Shown: one piece after another, positions 1 to 11,214 of the stretch
Layout of the letters: every line of letters begins with the position of its first letter
Position numbering within the stretch: position 1 is the stretch's first letter
Origin: Ciona intestinalis
Lineage: Eukaryota; Chordata; Ascidiacea; Phlebobranchia; Cionidae
Reading direction: 5' to 3'
DNA: 64,000 nt
NCBI RefSeq assembly: GCF_000224145.3
Contig: NW_004190441.2
Location: 372,001 to 436,000 of the forward strand
Program-made: the position numbers and the translations under genes
The notes under the pieces: generated by a model
Database searches by the model: none
Told to the model about the DNA's origin: nothing
The model's input: only the letters and a program-made list of their open reading frames with translations

Positions 1-250
1 TGTCTTTATTTTTAGCAAGTTTACAAATGTGTAAAAAGTTATTTTAACGTTATAAACGCAAGATTGCCCAACACAAAAAAATAGAAGGTATTTTTAAAAT
101 TTTAAATTGGTGGATTAAAAACGCAGTTGCTATAAGTGCTTCTTTGTTTTAGGAGACTTGTTAACTTCTATTTAAACTAAGGTATAATAATCAAGGTGTA
201 AAGTAAGGTGCTCTATTTAAAAAATGGAAGGTTATTAAAAATATATATAT

Positions 251-447
251 ATAGTAGGGTGGGGGAAAATGGTACACCTTTAGCAAATAATATAAAAATA
301 TCCTGATTGTGTTTTAAATATTTAACCACGGTCTATGGGAGTCGTGAGGATGCAGTTTTAAAATGGTTTCAATGTTTTCTGTTTACTACCAAATTTGAGG
401 AGAAAATAGAATGAAAAGATGTCCCATCCATCCCCACTCCAGTATAG
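251..447 (+). mobile_element. Family A MITE, full length
   Basis: Reference description for family A: about 200 bp, no coding capacity. The left end reads ATAGTAGGGTGGGGGAA and the right end is its inverse (TTCCCCCACCCTACTAT in good copies), so the ends are terminal inverted repeats of about 28 bp. The interior has conserved blocks CCTGATCGTGTTTTAAAC, GGTCTATGGGAGTCGTGAGG and CTACCAAATGGGACGAGAAA. Plus orientation is defined as this block order. Flanking TA/TATA suggests target duplication. A MITE has been described from Ciona; identity with it needs an alignment. Confidence 0.8.
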
Positions 448-492
448 TATTATTCAATACTAATAAAATGTTATACGTGCATTGCTTTGCAG

Positions 493-3400
493 GTCAAACT
501 ATTATTACTTGGGTGTGGTGAGAGTGGCAAAGTACTTTCCTCAAGCAGATGAGGATATTACACGGGCAAGGTTATGATGATAAAGCTTTGCTTGAGTTTC
601 GAGCAACTGTGTATAGCAACATTGTAAAGGGAATGAAGGTATGGACACATTAGATTATTATAATCAGTTTTCTCTATTTTATTAAAATAAAATAGTAATA
701 GTTTATTAGCTTGATTGCATGTTTACTTGGGTAAGCTCTATTCCCATCCCATATAAATGAAATTTCTATTCTGTATGGGTGAGGTATTGATGTCTTATGG
801 TGAAGCCACGGGACCTGGAATTTAGGTCGGAATTGCCCCATTACCCCAAGAAAAGACCTTTCTGTACAATAATTTACCATTTGACTTTTCCCCTTTAATT
901 TATACATAACCCAACATATAATAGAGTTAAATTATCCCCTGGTACAGTTAAATGATCCATAACAATAGTGAAAAACTTGTGTGCTATTACTGTTGTTTAG
1001 ATAATGTAATTTAAAACATTTTCATTTTTAAATTTTCCTAATTTATAAAACAAATTATAAAATTTGATTCCCTTTAAATTATTCATTACATTAAAAAACC
1101 TGTGCTTATACTGCCATTCATATAATGTTGCTCTTCTTTACCACCTGTTACTAATTTCCCCCATACACTAGGTCCTTGTGGATGCCAGGAACAAACTTGG
1201 GATTCCATGGGAAGACCCAAGCAGGCAGAGCCAAGCAGATTACATTATGACGTTCGAGCGATATGTCTCAACCGACGTTGATCCCTTCCTACAGTACGTC
1301 CCCCATATCAAGGAGTTATGGAAAGATGAGGGAATCCACACAGCTTATTACAGAAGGAGGGAATTTCAATTAGTAAGTTGGGCACTAGTTGTTAATGCAA
1401 GCGCGTTATGTTTTTTTAATTTCGGCAAAATCTGGGGTGACTTAGTTAAAATGCAGTATCACCCATTATAATGCAGTATCACCCATTAAAATGCAGTATT
1501 ACCCATTAAAATGCAGTATTACCCATTAAAATGCAGTATTACCCATTAAAATGCAGTATTACCCATTAAAATGCAGTATTACCCATCTGGCCATACCCAT
1601 AGTTGTGTAACATAAGGAATTTGGCAAGGTTAAAAGCTATGTTACCTGTAAAACTGGAGTGTTAATACCCTAACTTGACACCCATGTTCAGGCGTTTTGG
1701 TGCATGGGACCAAACTTTTTATATAAGTTTGGGGGAGGCAGGTATATTTTTACTTGCAACCCTGTGAAACAAACGCAGTGCAATATCCACGGGTATGCCT
1801 GCCCACCCTGCCACCTCAGGTTTGGCGCCTATGCTGTGGTGTTTACTGTTTACTGTATACCATTATAATTTATTTAAAGAATAAAGAATTCTAATTAAAT
1901 GTTCCTTTTTCAACAGGGGGAATCTGTTCATTATTTTCTAGAAAATTTAGATCGAATAGGACAATCGGTAAGTTCTTGTTCAACCATCATGTTCATCATA
2001 CAAACAATACCAACATTCAGCTATGTTAAACTATAGAGCTACAGTGAGCATGATAAGATAAGAGACCACAGTTACCTGTTATGTCATTAGAGATGATGTA
2101 GCACTTCTTTCTATACATAGCAATAATTGCCAAGATAGCTGAGGCCATCATTCATATAGATTAGCGATGCTAACAGAGTGTGAACCATGTATCAACCGCA
2201 GGACTATGTACCAAGCATGCAGGATGTTTTACTATCACGACAAGCAACACGGGGCATCCAGGAATATGTGTTCGAAATCCGACGAATACCTTTTCGATTT
2301 TTCGACGTGGGGGGCCAGCGTGGCCAAAGACAGGTATGTGAACTTCATATGTAGTGGATGTGGGATTCATGTGTAGTGAATACTAGGTTTACATTTGTAT
2401 TATATGTTGCTGTTGTTGCCAGGCATATTATAAGTCTAGAAGAGATGTTCTCCCTTTTTTTGTTTGTGACTTTTAAAAATTGGCATTTTAGATCAAAAAC
2501 AAAAACTATTGCCAGAAGATCTCTTTCAGACTTCTATTTTATGTTTTACTGTAGTGGTTTAAGGTTTTACCAGATATTAGACTGTTTTTACCTCATGTTA
2601 AAATTGTTGTGGTCCCATCTGCTGTATATTGTAATATGTAAAGACTAAATTCAGTCAAAATTAAACAGCAAATGGGAACTTTTTACCATGTTATCTATTT
2701 ATGTGTTGTGTGAGAACTATTGTATGATCTTACTGTTGCCAACATCACCTATACTTGTCGCCCACCTTTGGGGAAGCAACAGGCTTTAACATCCGGTGAG
2801 GTCCATGTGATAGCACCCTGGGTGTTGGGGCAATAGGTCAATTCTAAGCTAAATCTTACGGCTCATGGCGTGCCACGCTGCAGGACCTCACCCTTGTAAA
2901 ATAAAATACTGTTGCCTATATTTGCAATATGTTAATAGATATTTCATGATATTTTTGTTAATATTATAACTTAAACTGAATCTAATTTTTAGAAATGGCT
3001 GAAATGTTTTGAAGACGTCACTTCCATTTTGTTCCTCGCATCTTCCTCCGAGTTCGATCAAGTTTTGATGGAAGATCGGAAAACCAATCGACTCCAGGTA
3101 AAAATATGCCTTTTATAATATAGAGGTCTTTGTGCAGAACATGGGGTTTAGGCCAAAGTTACCCATTACCCCAACATTGTATATGCACATTCTATTCTAT
3201 ATGGGTGAGGTATTGGCCAAAACCTGGGATTTAGACCAGAGTTGGCCATTATCCCAACACTTAGACTAACAGGCTGGCTAACTAAATGCATTTTTCTATA
3301 GAATGGACGTGCTGTACAAGTTACTAGTGTATCTGGACTTAGGGTGAAACAATGTATATATTTGTTGTATTCTTGATATGAGATTTGTGGGCTTAGCACC

Positions 3401-5050
3401 CACCATTTTCATTGACGCTTTTCGTCAAGTAGTTAGCATAATGTAGCGTTAAGTTTCTTTAAAACAACTCACCAGAAATCAGATGGTAGTGCAGACTGTG
3501 AAGGTGTTAATGAACAATATACTAGGCATGGTATGGCAATTGTGACGGGACAGGACCGTAAAAAGCCCCCATAAAATATAAATATCCTAAAAATAGGTGC
3601 ATATTTAAACCAATAAACTGGGGCATGGTTATCACATAGTAAAATTGAAAAGACAATAAAACACCCCCCTACCTATTGCTTTTCAATATATAGTAAAGAA
3701 AACATTGCGGCACGCTTGACTTGTTGCTCCCGTTTATTACCAGCCAATCCAACTAACTTTCTGACTTGTATGAACTTATTAAGCTAAGTGCATTTCCTAT
3801 AGCACTGTGTGGTAATTTGCCATTCATGTCATGCCCTCTACCATTTGATGTCGTAACTTCAACAAATCATGTTAGAAATTAGGCTTCTGTAACTCGTGCT
3901 TGGGAAGCAATTACGTACTAAATGTTTTTCTACTTGAACTGTTTTTTATACAATATCTATACTGTTGCTGTATGCATATTATGGTCTTTTTGCCAGAGGA
4001 CTTTAAATATAGTCAGTAAATATAGTCAAAAGGTCTGTTTTTATAATGTTAACTTGACACTCTCCACATAGGAGTTTCCTGGAAAAAGATACCCCCTTCA
4101 AAAAACATTGGGAAAAAAATATTCCTGCGCAAAAAAAAACTCTTTAATGTGGGTGCCACCATTCCTTCAGAACTTGACTGCTGATTATAAAAAACCCCGG
4201 CATCCAGGAGTTCTTACTTAATTAACAATTTTTTATTTCATTTTAATTACGAAGTGTCTCACCTGGCCCTATATAGAAAGCTAAACGACCTTTGAAAATC
4301 TTTTTAACCCGCCCGTGCCTAACATGACCTTTTGCCCAGGAGTCGCTCGACATCTTCGAGTTGATCGTCAACAACCGATACTTCGTGAACGTTTCAATCA
4401 TCCTCTTCCTCAACAAGTCCGATCTACTCGAGGAGAAAGTGAAACAAGGAGTCTTACTTTCCGACTATTTCCCCGATTTTGAAGGAGATCCATTAGACTT
4501 ATCAGATGTACAGAACTATTTAGTGTACAAGTAAGTTTGCTAATCCTTCAATTTTGTTTTAAACGAACCTTTTGTGTCAGTTGATATTACAATTTAGATA
4601 TTTTTATTTTACAATAATACGTTACAATTTACCAACTGAATGAATGATGAATGAATGATGATGTAACTACTTANNNNNNNNNNNNNNNNNNNNNNNNNNN
4701 NNNNNNNNNNNNNNNNNNNNNNNNNNNNNNNNNNNNNNNNNNNNNNNNNNNNNNNNNNNNNNNNNNNNNNNNNNNNNNNNNNNNNNNNNNNNNNNNNNTA
4801 GCGTGCCCACTGCAAGACCTCATCCTCGTAGAATAGAGAATACCAAATTAGTATCATTTTTAAAAATCCTTTTTTTTAATGTTACATTTGTTACTTCCAT
4901 CACAGGTTCGAATCCCAGCGAAGGGACAGAGGAAAACCTTTCTTCCATCACTTCACGATGGCTATAGACACTAACAACATCCGATTCGTGTTTAACGCGG
5001 TAAAAGACACGATCCTACACGATAACTTGCACCAACTTATGCTGCAGTGA
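493..5050 (+). CDS. GNA12/13: G protein alpha subunit, G12/13 class (5' end outside window)
   Basis: Heterotrimeric G-protein alpha subunit, membrane-associated GTPase that in other animals couples receptors to RhoGEFs. Exons read as 493-638, 1172-1372, 1917-1967, 2202-2333, 2993-3097, 4340-4530 and 4906-5050, all with AG/GT borders and matching phases, giving about 323 residues; some 50 N-terminal residues must lie upstream. Visible motifs: P-loop GCGESGK, switch-I Arg in LLSRQATRG, switch [10 protein letters not shown] with the catalytic Gln, NKSD for guanine, and TMAID as the TCAT-like loop. The last residues DNLHQLMLQ match the G12/13 class rather than Gs, Gi or Gq. One base is missing in the P-loop exon (AAA at 529-531 where AAAA is needed for GKST), so the exon is not open as written; sequencing error is the likely cause. 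A gap (4674-4798) lies in the last intron. Confidence 0.93.
735..850 (+). repeat. Family C unit, single copy
   Basis: Diverged single unit of the roughly 93-bp family C that forms a tandem satellite at 31.4 kb: TATGGGTGAGGT, GGGACCTGGAATTTAGG and CCATTACCCCAA blocks in order. It lies in the first visible intron of the G alpha gene. Confidence 0.65.
1451..1590 (+). repeat. 20-bp minisatellite, seven units
   Basis: Seven consecutive 20-bp units of the form ATGCAGTATTACCCATTAAA (the first two have ATCACCC), the last one degenerate. It starts 78 bp after the donor of the second visible G alpha exon and is intronic. Units are nearly identical, so expansion is recent. Confidence 0.9.
2820..2905 (-). 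repeat. Family C unit, minus orientation
   Basis: Blocks CTCATGGCGTGCCACGCTG and AGGACCTCACCC mark the reverse complement of a family C unit. It is intronic in the G alpha gene. Confidence 0.55.
3125..3270 (+). repeat. Family C, about one and a half units
   Basis: ACCCCAACATTGTATATGCACATTC-type block followed by CTATATGGGTGAGG, then a second CCATTATCCCAACA. It is intronic in the G alpha gene. Confidence 0.65.
4674..4798. other. Assembly gap (125 N)
   Basis: Run of N in the last G alpha intron. The left flank ends in GAATGAATGATG (SINE tail type) and the right flank is a minus-strand family C fragment, so the gap falls in repeats. Confidence 0.95.
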
Positions 5051-6932
5051 TCCGCGGGACTTACGGCCTCCAAACCCGGCCAAGACGCGAACTTTGCCCC
5101 GATCCCCGGGCCACGTCTAATGAACAAAGGCAGAAGTATTTTCACGTAATCTAAATGGATTCCCGCTACGTCTACCGACCATCGAAGTTCAAAATTAAGT
5201 GAACACTCCCCTCAAAGGCCAGGTTACATTGTTTACAATCATACATATAAACGACCAATCCAATCAACATAGATGCGGACACCGGATGCACGCAACGCCC
5301 ACCACACCATAACGCGTTGCTTACACTTTAAAATTCGCCACCAAAACTCCGCCCCCCAAAAATGAGACAGTAATGTTTACGAAACAACATGAAATACCAC
5401 AATTACTCGTTAATAGGAAACCCCTTTGAAACGGCAAACACAAATTAAGAACAAATATATCCCGTCACATAACACGTCTGTATTTTAAACCGGTAGCAAT
5501 CGGTTGATGAAATGCAGTTTATTCGCAGCATCATCGTGATGAAGATTTATTTAATATTTTACTTTTCCCTGATATGTCTATTTGCCAACCTTCTATGTAT
5601 TAAACAAATACGTTTTCCCGTTTCAAGTGCCTTATGGCGTAACCCGCTACAGATAACGCACTTCACTTACAAACTGAACCTGCCAAACATTCCGCTTTGA
5701 AAGTAACGTTCTCGGCACCACAGCAAGCCATTAGTAACATTGAATTGCCTCAATAACAACCGTCCCCACAATCCCTGCCAACCCCATGCGTTCCCACACA
5801 CCACCAAACTTTGTCTCGTCTTCCACGGCCAAGCACTTCAAAACGAACCGTCACGCTTTCTCGCGCGACTTAAATCCTTTCTTTTACATCTGCTACCATG
5901 CATAATGTAAATAATCTTTTAATGGCTTATCCGGTATAAAAACGCAGCGTATTTTCGTCTTTTTTCCGTCAGAAATACGCTGTTTTTTTATATCAGATGA
6001 GCAGTTGAAGGATAATTTAAACCTTTTGTTTGAACCAATACTAACGTAAAACTAACACACCCCCCCCCACCCATGAGTGCTATCCTTATACACACACACT
6101 TGCGAGGAACGGATATTCGTTGTTTGTTTTGTGAAACCACCGAAAAAGTTGCAAATTCCATGAATTTTTACCTTGAATTTTGTTTATTTCAACTACAATC
6201 TGTATCGCTACCTTAAAAGTGAAACCGAACTGAAATGTAATCAATATGAGACATCTTTTTTAAACCCCTTGGATATTTAACTCATTTACCTTCATGCATG
6301 GCCGACTATAGTTACCCTCCAACCAAGTCAACAAACGACCCAGTTTGTTGCATCGGAAGCAATCCTACTTTTGATTACCTACTCTACTGTCACTATATTG
6401 TCCTGAAACAGAGTAAATATGAATGTAGAGTGCATGATGCCACGTATTCCACGTAACTACCAACCCACATTAAGTATTGTATTTGTGCAATGCAGTGTTC
6501 ATGCTCACGAAGCTATTTTTTAAAGTATTTCTTTTTCTACCCGTCCGTTTCAAGTATGAACACCAGCACGTGATGCGTCTTCCATAGAACTACCGTGCTT
6601 TCACGAATGTATTCGCGTCTCTGTAGGATTTCTAATTGTTTTACTCTTTTATTAATTTACTTATAAGTTTTAAAAGTTTTGTTAACGGCACTAACACGTT
6701 AGATTTTCATCGTCGTTTCATTCATTGTAAGCTATGAACGGTCAACGCCGTTTTATAGTCGTTGTTTTATATGACGCCTTTGTTTTGTGTCCTGGCGCGG
6801 AAACTCGCGAATCACTTATGCAGATTATTGTACATATCATGAAATAAACCAAAGTACGTTCCCCATGTTATCGGTTTATAGAAAATACATACATGAGTTC
6901 TAAGCTATACAAATACCATTATGTCTAAATAT

Positions 6933-7126
6933 AGTATAGGGTAGGGGAAGATGGGACACCTTGTTATTCTATTCTATTGTCCCATGTGGTAGTAAACAAA
7001 GAACATTTAAAGAATTATAAAACCATTTCCCACGACTCCCATAGACCGTTGTTAATTGTTTAAACACGATCAGGATATTTATATATTCTGTGCTAAAGGT
7101 GTCCCGTCTTTCGCCAGTAATATACG
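6933..7126 (-). mobile_element. Family A MITE
   Basis: Minus orientation (CCATGTGGTAGTAAACAAAG block on the left, AGGATATTTATATATTCTG on the right). The right terminus is eroded. Confidence 0.75.
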
Positions 7127-7188
7127 ATACATATATCGTTACTATACAGATCATGTTTTAGTTAGATGATCTGCAGTTAATTTTTATG

Positions 7189-7395
7189 TACAGTGGGGTG
7201 GGGGAAGATGGGACACCTTTACCTCTATTTTCTCGTCTCATTTGGTAGTAAACAAAGAACATTTGAAAAAATTTAAAACCATATTCTCACGACTCCCATA
7301 GACCGTTGGTAATTGTTTAAAAAGTGATCAGGATATTATTATTTAGATATTATGTGCTGAAGGTCTCCCATCTTCCCCCACCCTACTATATAGTA
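7189..7395 (-). mobile_element. Family A MITE
   Basis: Intact termini: GGGGTGGGGGAAGATGGGAC on the left and CCATCTTCCCCCACCCTACT on the right. It is about 60 bp from the previous copy and in the same orientation. Confidence 0.8.
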
Positions 7396-7560
7396 TTGTA
7401 GGGTAAGATGGACACCGTTTGCACGTTATATCTTGTATTTCCTAAATGTGTTTCTAGCAATTAACAACGATTTTTAGAGTCGTGAGAATAAGTTACTTTG
7501 AAAACTATTTTACATTAAATTTAACGCGGGTATTTTGTGTCGAGCATTACAATTTTTGAG
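7393..7560 (+). mobile_element. Family A-like fragment
   Basis: Begins TATAGTATTGTAGGGTAAGA directly at the end of the preceding copy and keeps the TTAGAGTCGTGAGAATA block, then decays. Probably a diverged subfamily member. Confidence 0.5.
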
Positions 7561-7730
7561 GTTTTAACCAAAACAGTTTAGAGGTAATAAAAACTCTGAT
7601 AGCATATCTAGCACATATACATATGATCTCTATGAATTAAAACCTATAGTCATTTTCCTATATTAAGGGACTTTCCCAGTGTTGCAACTCAGTATTGACA
7701 AACGTGACTTGCAAAATATATTTTGTTGCA

Positions 7731-10700
7731 ATGTCGTCTTACGTATTTACAGAGAATGAAATAGAAGTTCTTCGCAAGCTTCTGCTAACGTGGTATGCAG
7801 GTAATAAACGAGATCTACCATGGCGACGCATGGCAGATAGTTGCACTACATTATCACAACATGCATATGCAGTATGGGTGTCGGAAGTTATGCTACAACA
7901 AACCAGGGTGGCGACCGTGGTCGAGTATTATAACAGGTATGTGAAACGAACTAGTTGCAATTTATAGTTTGAAAAGAAAACTTGCTGCTAGTGAAGAATC
8001 ATCCACCCCCACCTTATTTGCTAACCACTAACCCCTAACAACTAACCCCTGGAACCATTAACCCTCTTAGGTGTTGATGGTTAGGGGGTTAGTGGTTATA
8101 GGGGTTAGTAGTTAGTGGTTAGGGGGTTAGCAAATAAGGTGGGGGGTAAGGATTCTTCACTAGCACCAAGACACTTACAGTAACTAATGTATATTTGCTT
8201 TTACCACATAGGCTTAATGTTGTTGGATAAAACCCCCACATAGTTACATATACGTGGTAACTTGTAAGCCGGCACGAGGTGTATGGTAAAGAACACCCGT
8301 GTCATAATGACTGTTGTTTCCCCGCCATGCGAGGATAAATAAGTTACGTCCATCCATTCATTAATATGGGTTGGCCCATTATCCCAAATATGTATATGCA
8401 GATTCTATTTTATATAGGTGAGGTTTTGCAGCATGGGGCTTGTGATATAGTCCAGGGTTGGCCCATTATTCCAATTAAAATTAAATATATATATAATTAT
8501 TAAACTTAAATAATTTTGATATTGTTACTGTTAACAGGTGGATGCAAAAATGGCCGGACATTCAAAGTCTTTCCAACAGTACAGAGGAAGAAGTGAATGA
8601 ACTATGGTCTGGGTTGGGATATTATTCTCGTGGTAGAAGAATGAGACAAGCAGCGATCAAACTTGTTGGAGAGTATGACGGGAAGTTTCCGGAAACTTCT
8701 GTGGATTTGTTGAAAACAATGCCTGGTGTTGGAAGGTAGGTGTAGTTTTGGTGGAAATCTCGGTCAGGTCGCAACGTGGTTAGCGCATCTGCTGCTAACC
8801 TGAGGGTAATGGATTCAAGGCTTGTTGCTGCTACCATTGTGGGTGTATGTGTCTATTGGCAAGACACTTAATGGTAATTGATCCAATCAAAATTATGTGC
8901 CATAAATAAAAAAAAATCCAAAAAAATCAATCACCCACAAAGTAACATACTCGGTAACTCGTAAGCGACACGAGGTGTATGAACATCCGTGTTATAACGA
9001 CTGTCATTTCCCGTCATGCTAGGATAAGCAAGGTTGTAAGTTCTTGTAAGTCCTAGTTGTTACGGTAGTAGGCCAAAGCTGCCCTATATCTCATGTCTCA
9101 TGGTGTATCATGCTGTAGGGCCTTACACCCATACAATAGAGCTGAAATATACTGAAATAAAATAATGTTTTCAAGTTAACAAAGACAATAAAAAAACTAT
9201 GTGTTTCATACATAATACCCAGGTACACAGCATCAGCCATTGCTTCAATGGCATTCAAGGAGGTTACCGGGGTAGTTGATGGGAATGTTGGTTCGGGGTG
9301 TTGTGTCGGCTTTCGAGCTATTGGGTGGTAACACAACAAATAAAACTGTGATCTCGCATTTGTGGGAGCTTGCTAACAACATTGTTGACCCTGCCTTCCC
9401 AGGAGATTTTAACCAGGTAAATACAAAACGGAAATTACAAAATGTTAGGCACTCGGCTAAAAAAAATAAATAATTAGGCTTACTGTATAATAACTGTAGG
9501 AGGTGTTATACTTTCATCATAATAGAAACCTTAATACTGTTTAATTAAATAGTTATCTGTTTGTAGGTGTAACGGTCACGCTTTTTCTCAAACATCTGTC
9601 GGTTTACTACCATTACTTTCGCCTTTTTCGAATTTGTAACTGCTCCAACCGTCTTTGCTGTGACCGCAGATAATATAAAGACATTCATTCACACAAATTA
9701 ACAGCTTCTAGTATTTAATTACTCCCAACTTACTTTTGTAATATTTTTTCCACAGCTCGTTTTACCCTTATATAAATATATAATATGAGGGGGAAACTGT
9801 ATCTTACTCGTACAATATAATTTTATTAGTAATTATAATACTATTGCTAGTGTCGCGGAATATTGTTTTGTCGTTACTTTTTTTGTTAATTTTGTTTGTT
9901 TACTTATTAATAGCATGTTCCTTCACAGGCGATGATGGAGTTAGGCGCAACTGTATGTTTACCACTGAATCCCAAATGTTCTTCATGTCCCGTTCAATCT
10001 TTATGTCAAGCAAAGGCTCAGGTCAAGAAAGCCTCAATGGAAAACAAACAGGCCTGTTTATTCAACAACTCTTATAGTTCTGAAACTAAAACTAAAGATG
10101 TTAAAGTTAAATTGGAAAACAAGATGGCTGCCGTGGTTGATATTGAGAGCTGTGAAGATGTTTTAGCTTTGTCTGTATCAGAACCTTGGCTGTTTGAGCT
10201 TGGAGTTACAAATTATCCAAGAAAACCAAAGAAAAAAGAACCAAGAGAAGAAAAACGGGCTGTAGTAGTTATTCAATTGATTTTAACCAAGAATGAAAAT
10301 AAACCTGGTGATTGTGGAAGTGATTTGGATGACTCCAAATGGTTGTTGGTTCAACGACCTAGTAAAGGACTTTTGGCAGGGTTATGGGATTTCCCTCATA
10401 AACTATTGACTGAAAAATCTGATTCTAAAAAGAAAAATTGCAAGAAGAGAAAAAGGATCAAAACTGTGTCCCAACATGATAATGACATGAAGTTATTTTC
10501 AGAAGAACTTATCAGTTTGTTTGACCAAGATAGTTTAGAAATTTCAAACCGCAATCACATTGGAGAATTAGTTCACATATTCTCGCATATTAAACAAACC
10601 AATTATGTTGAGCATATACAGATATGTTATAATGATACAAGCAACATAACACCTCAAGTAAACTTGCCCAACCAATACAAATGGATGTGCAGCAAGGAGT

Positions 10701-10846
10701 TCAATGAATGCGGCACTTCTAGCGCTGTCAGGAAAATGTTTGCTTTGTGTTCTGACCGCACAAAACATGAAGAGCCGAAACGCGGGAAAAAGAAAAAATG
10801 CAAAACTGACTCAGTTATATCTGATTACTTTAAGAAAAAAGTTTAA
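7731..10846 (+). CDS. MUTYH: Adenine DNA glycosylase MutY homologue
   Basis: Base-excision-repair enzyme that removes adenine mispaired with 8-oxoguanine. Exons 7731-7936, 8538-8735, 9223-9416 and 9929-10846 give about 503 residues, close to vertebrate MUTYH. The ATG at 7731 (MSSYVF) was chosen because no upstream in-frame ATG exists. Visible: LPWRR, the catalytic Glu in WVSEVMLQQT, helix-hairpin-helix MPGVGRYTASAIA, catalytic Asp in GVVDGN, the 4Fe-4S ligands C-X6-C-X2-C-X5-C in exon 4, and the C-terminal NUDIX-like domain with LLAGLWDFP and an FSH loop (HIFSHIKQ) that reads 8-oxoG. The end SDYFKKKV resembles a PCNA-binding tail. Exon 3 carries four apparent one-base insertions within about 35 bp (9290-9325); removing them restores both frame and phase. 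Intron 1 has a foldback element; intron 2 has a full SINE. Confidence 0.95.
7985..8168. mobile_element. Foldback element in MUTYH intron 1
   Basis: Two arms of about 85 bp are inverted copies: the left begins CTAGTGAAGAATCATCCACC and the right ends GGATTCTTCACTAG. Both contain CACCTTATTTGCTAACC and runs of GGTTAGTGGTTAGGGG-type sequence. No coding potential. Non-autonomous foldback transposon is the likeliest reading; a large simple inverted duplication is the alternative. Confidence 0.75.
8365..8485 (+). repeat. Family C unit
   Basis: GGTTGGCCCATTATCCCAAA, TATATGCAGATTCTATT and GTGAGGTTTTGCAGCATGG blocks. Intronic in MUTYH. Confidence 0.65.
8755..9035 (+). mobile_element. Family B SINE, full length with tRNA-like head
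   Basis: Reference description for family B: a tRNA-like head with an A-box-like GTGGTTAGCGC and a B-box-like GGATTCAAGGC, a linker (TGTGGGTGTATGTG, then GGCAAGACACTTAA), an A-rich stretch, and a 3' module running CCCACAAAGTAACATAC, GGTAACTCGTAAG, CGAGGTGTATGAA, GTTATAACGACTGTC, GAGGATAA. Other copies end in (ATTC)n. The head indicates an RNA polymerase III, tRNA-derived SINE. Confidence 0.8.
9068..9140 (-). repeat. Family C fragment
   Basis: CTCATGGTGTATCATGCTG and AGGGCCTTACACCC identify a decayed minus-strand unit, ending about 85 bp before MUTYH exon 3. Confidence 0.5.
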
Positions 10847-11214
10847 TTGAACTTTTAGAATCTTCTTGTAATATTTTATTCTGTATGAATGAGGTCCTTG
10901 TTGAGGATCTGAAATTAGACTCAATTCAGCTTATTTTTTACCTCAATATCCAGGTCTTTTATTAGCTTTTATATGATAATTGACAAATATCATTTGTACA
11001 ATATTCATTGATTTCATGCCTATGTACAAATCATGTTCTACAGTGGTTTAAAACAAAATTAATCACCTTTTGCATTTGTTTACTTTAGTTTACGAATAAT
11101 CTTGCCAAGCTAACTTTTTCTACAGTGCGTTTCATGTAAATCTTTTGATTATATTTTCAGACTGCTTGCATCAATATAGTGACTTTAAATTCTGTTGCTT
11201 TTTACATCTTCATC
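10847..11214. other. Intergenic/5' leader between MUTYH and PTGR3
   Basis: MUTYH 3' UTR with a family C fragment (about 10877-10930). A pyrimidine-rich splice acceptor, TTATATTTTCAG, ends at 11160, 54 bp before the PTGR3 ATG, with no obvious local donor. It may close a 5' UTR intron or be a spliced-leader acceptor, a process known in Ciona. Confidence 0.5.

Larger units (their letters stand above)
5051..7730. other. Intergenic stretch, G alpha 3' side to MUTYH
   Basis: No open frame with recognisable similarity on either strand. The first part is probably G alpha 3' UTR. A small inverted repeat (CAGCGTATTTT at about 5947 and GAAATACGCTG at about 5970) flanks a T-rich loop. From 6.93 kb onward the stretch is family A MITE sequence. 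Confidence 0.6.
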
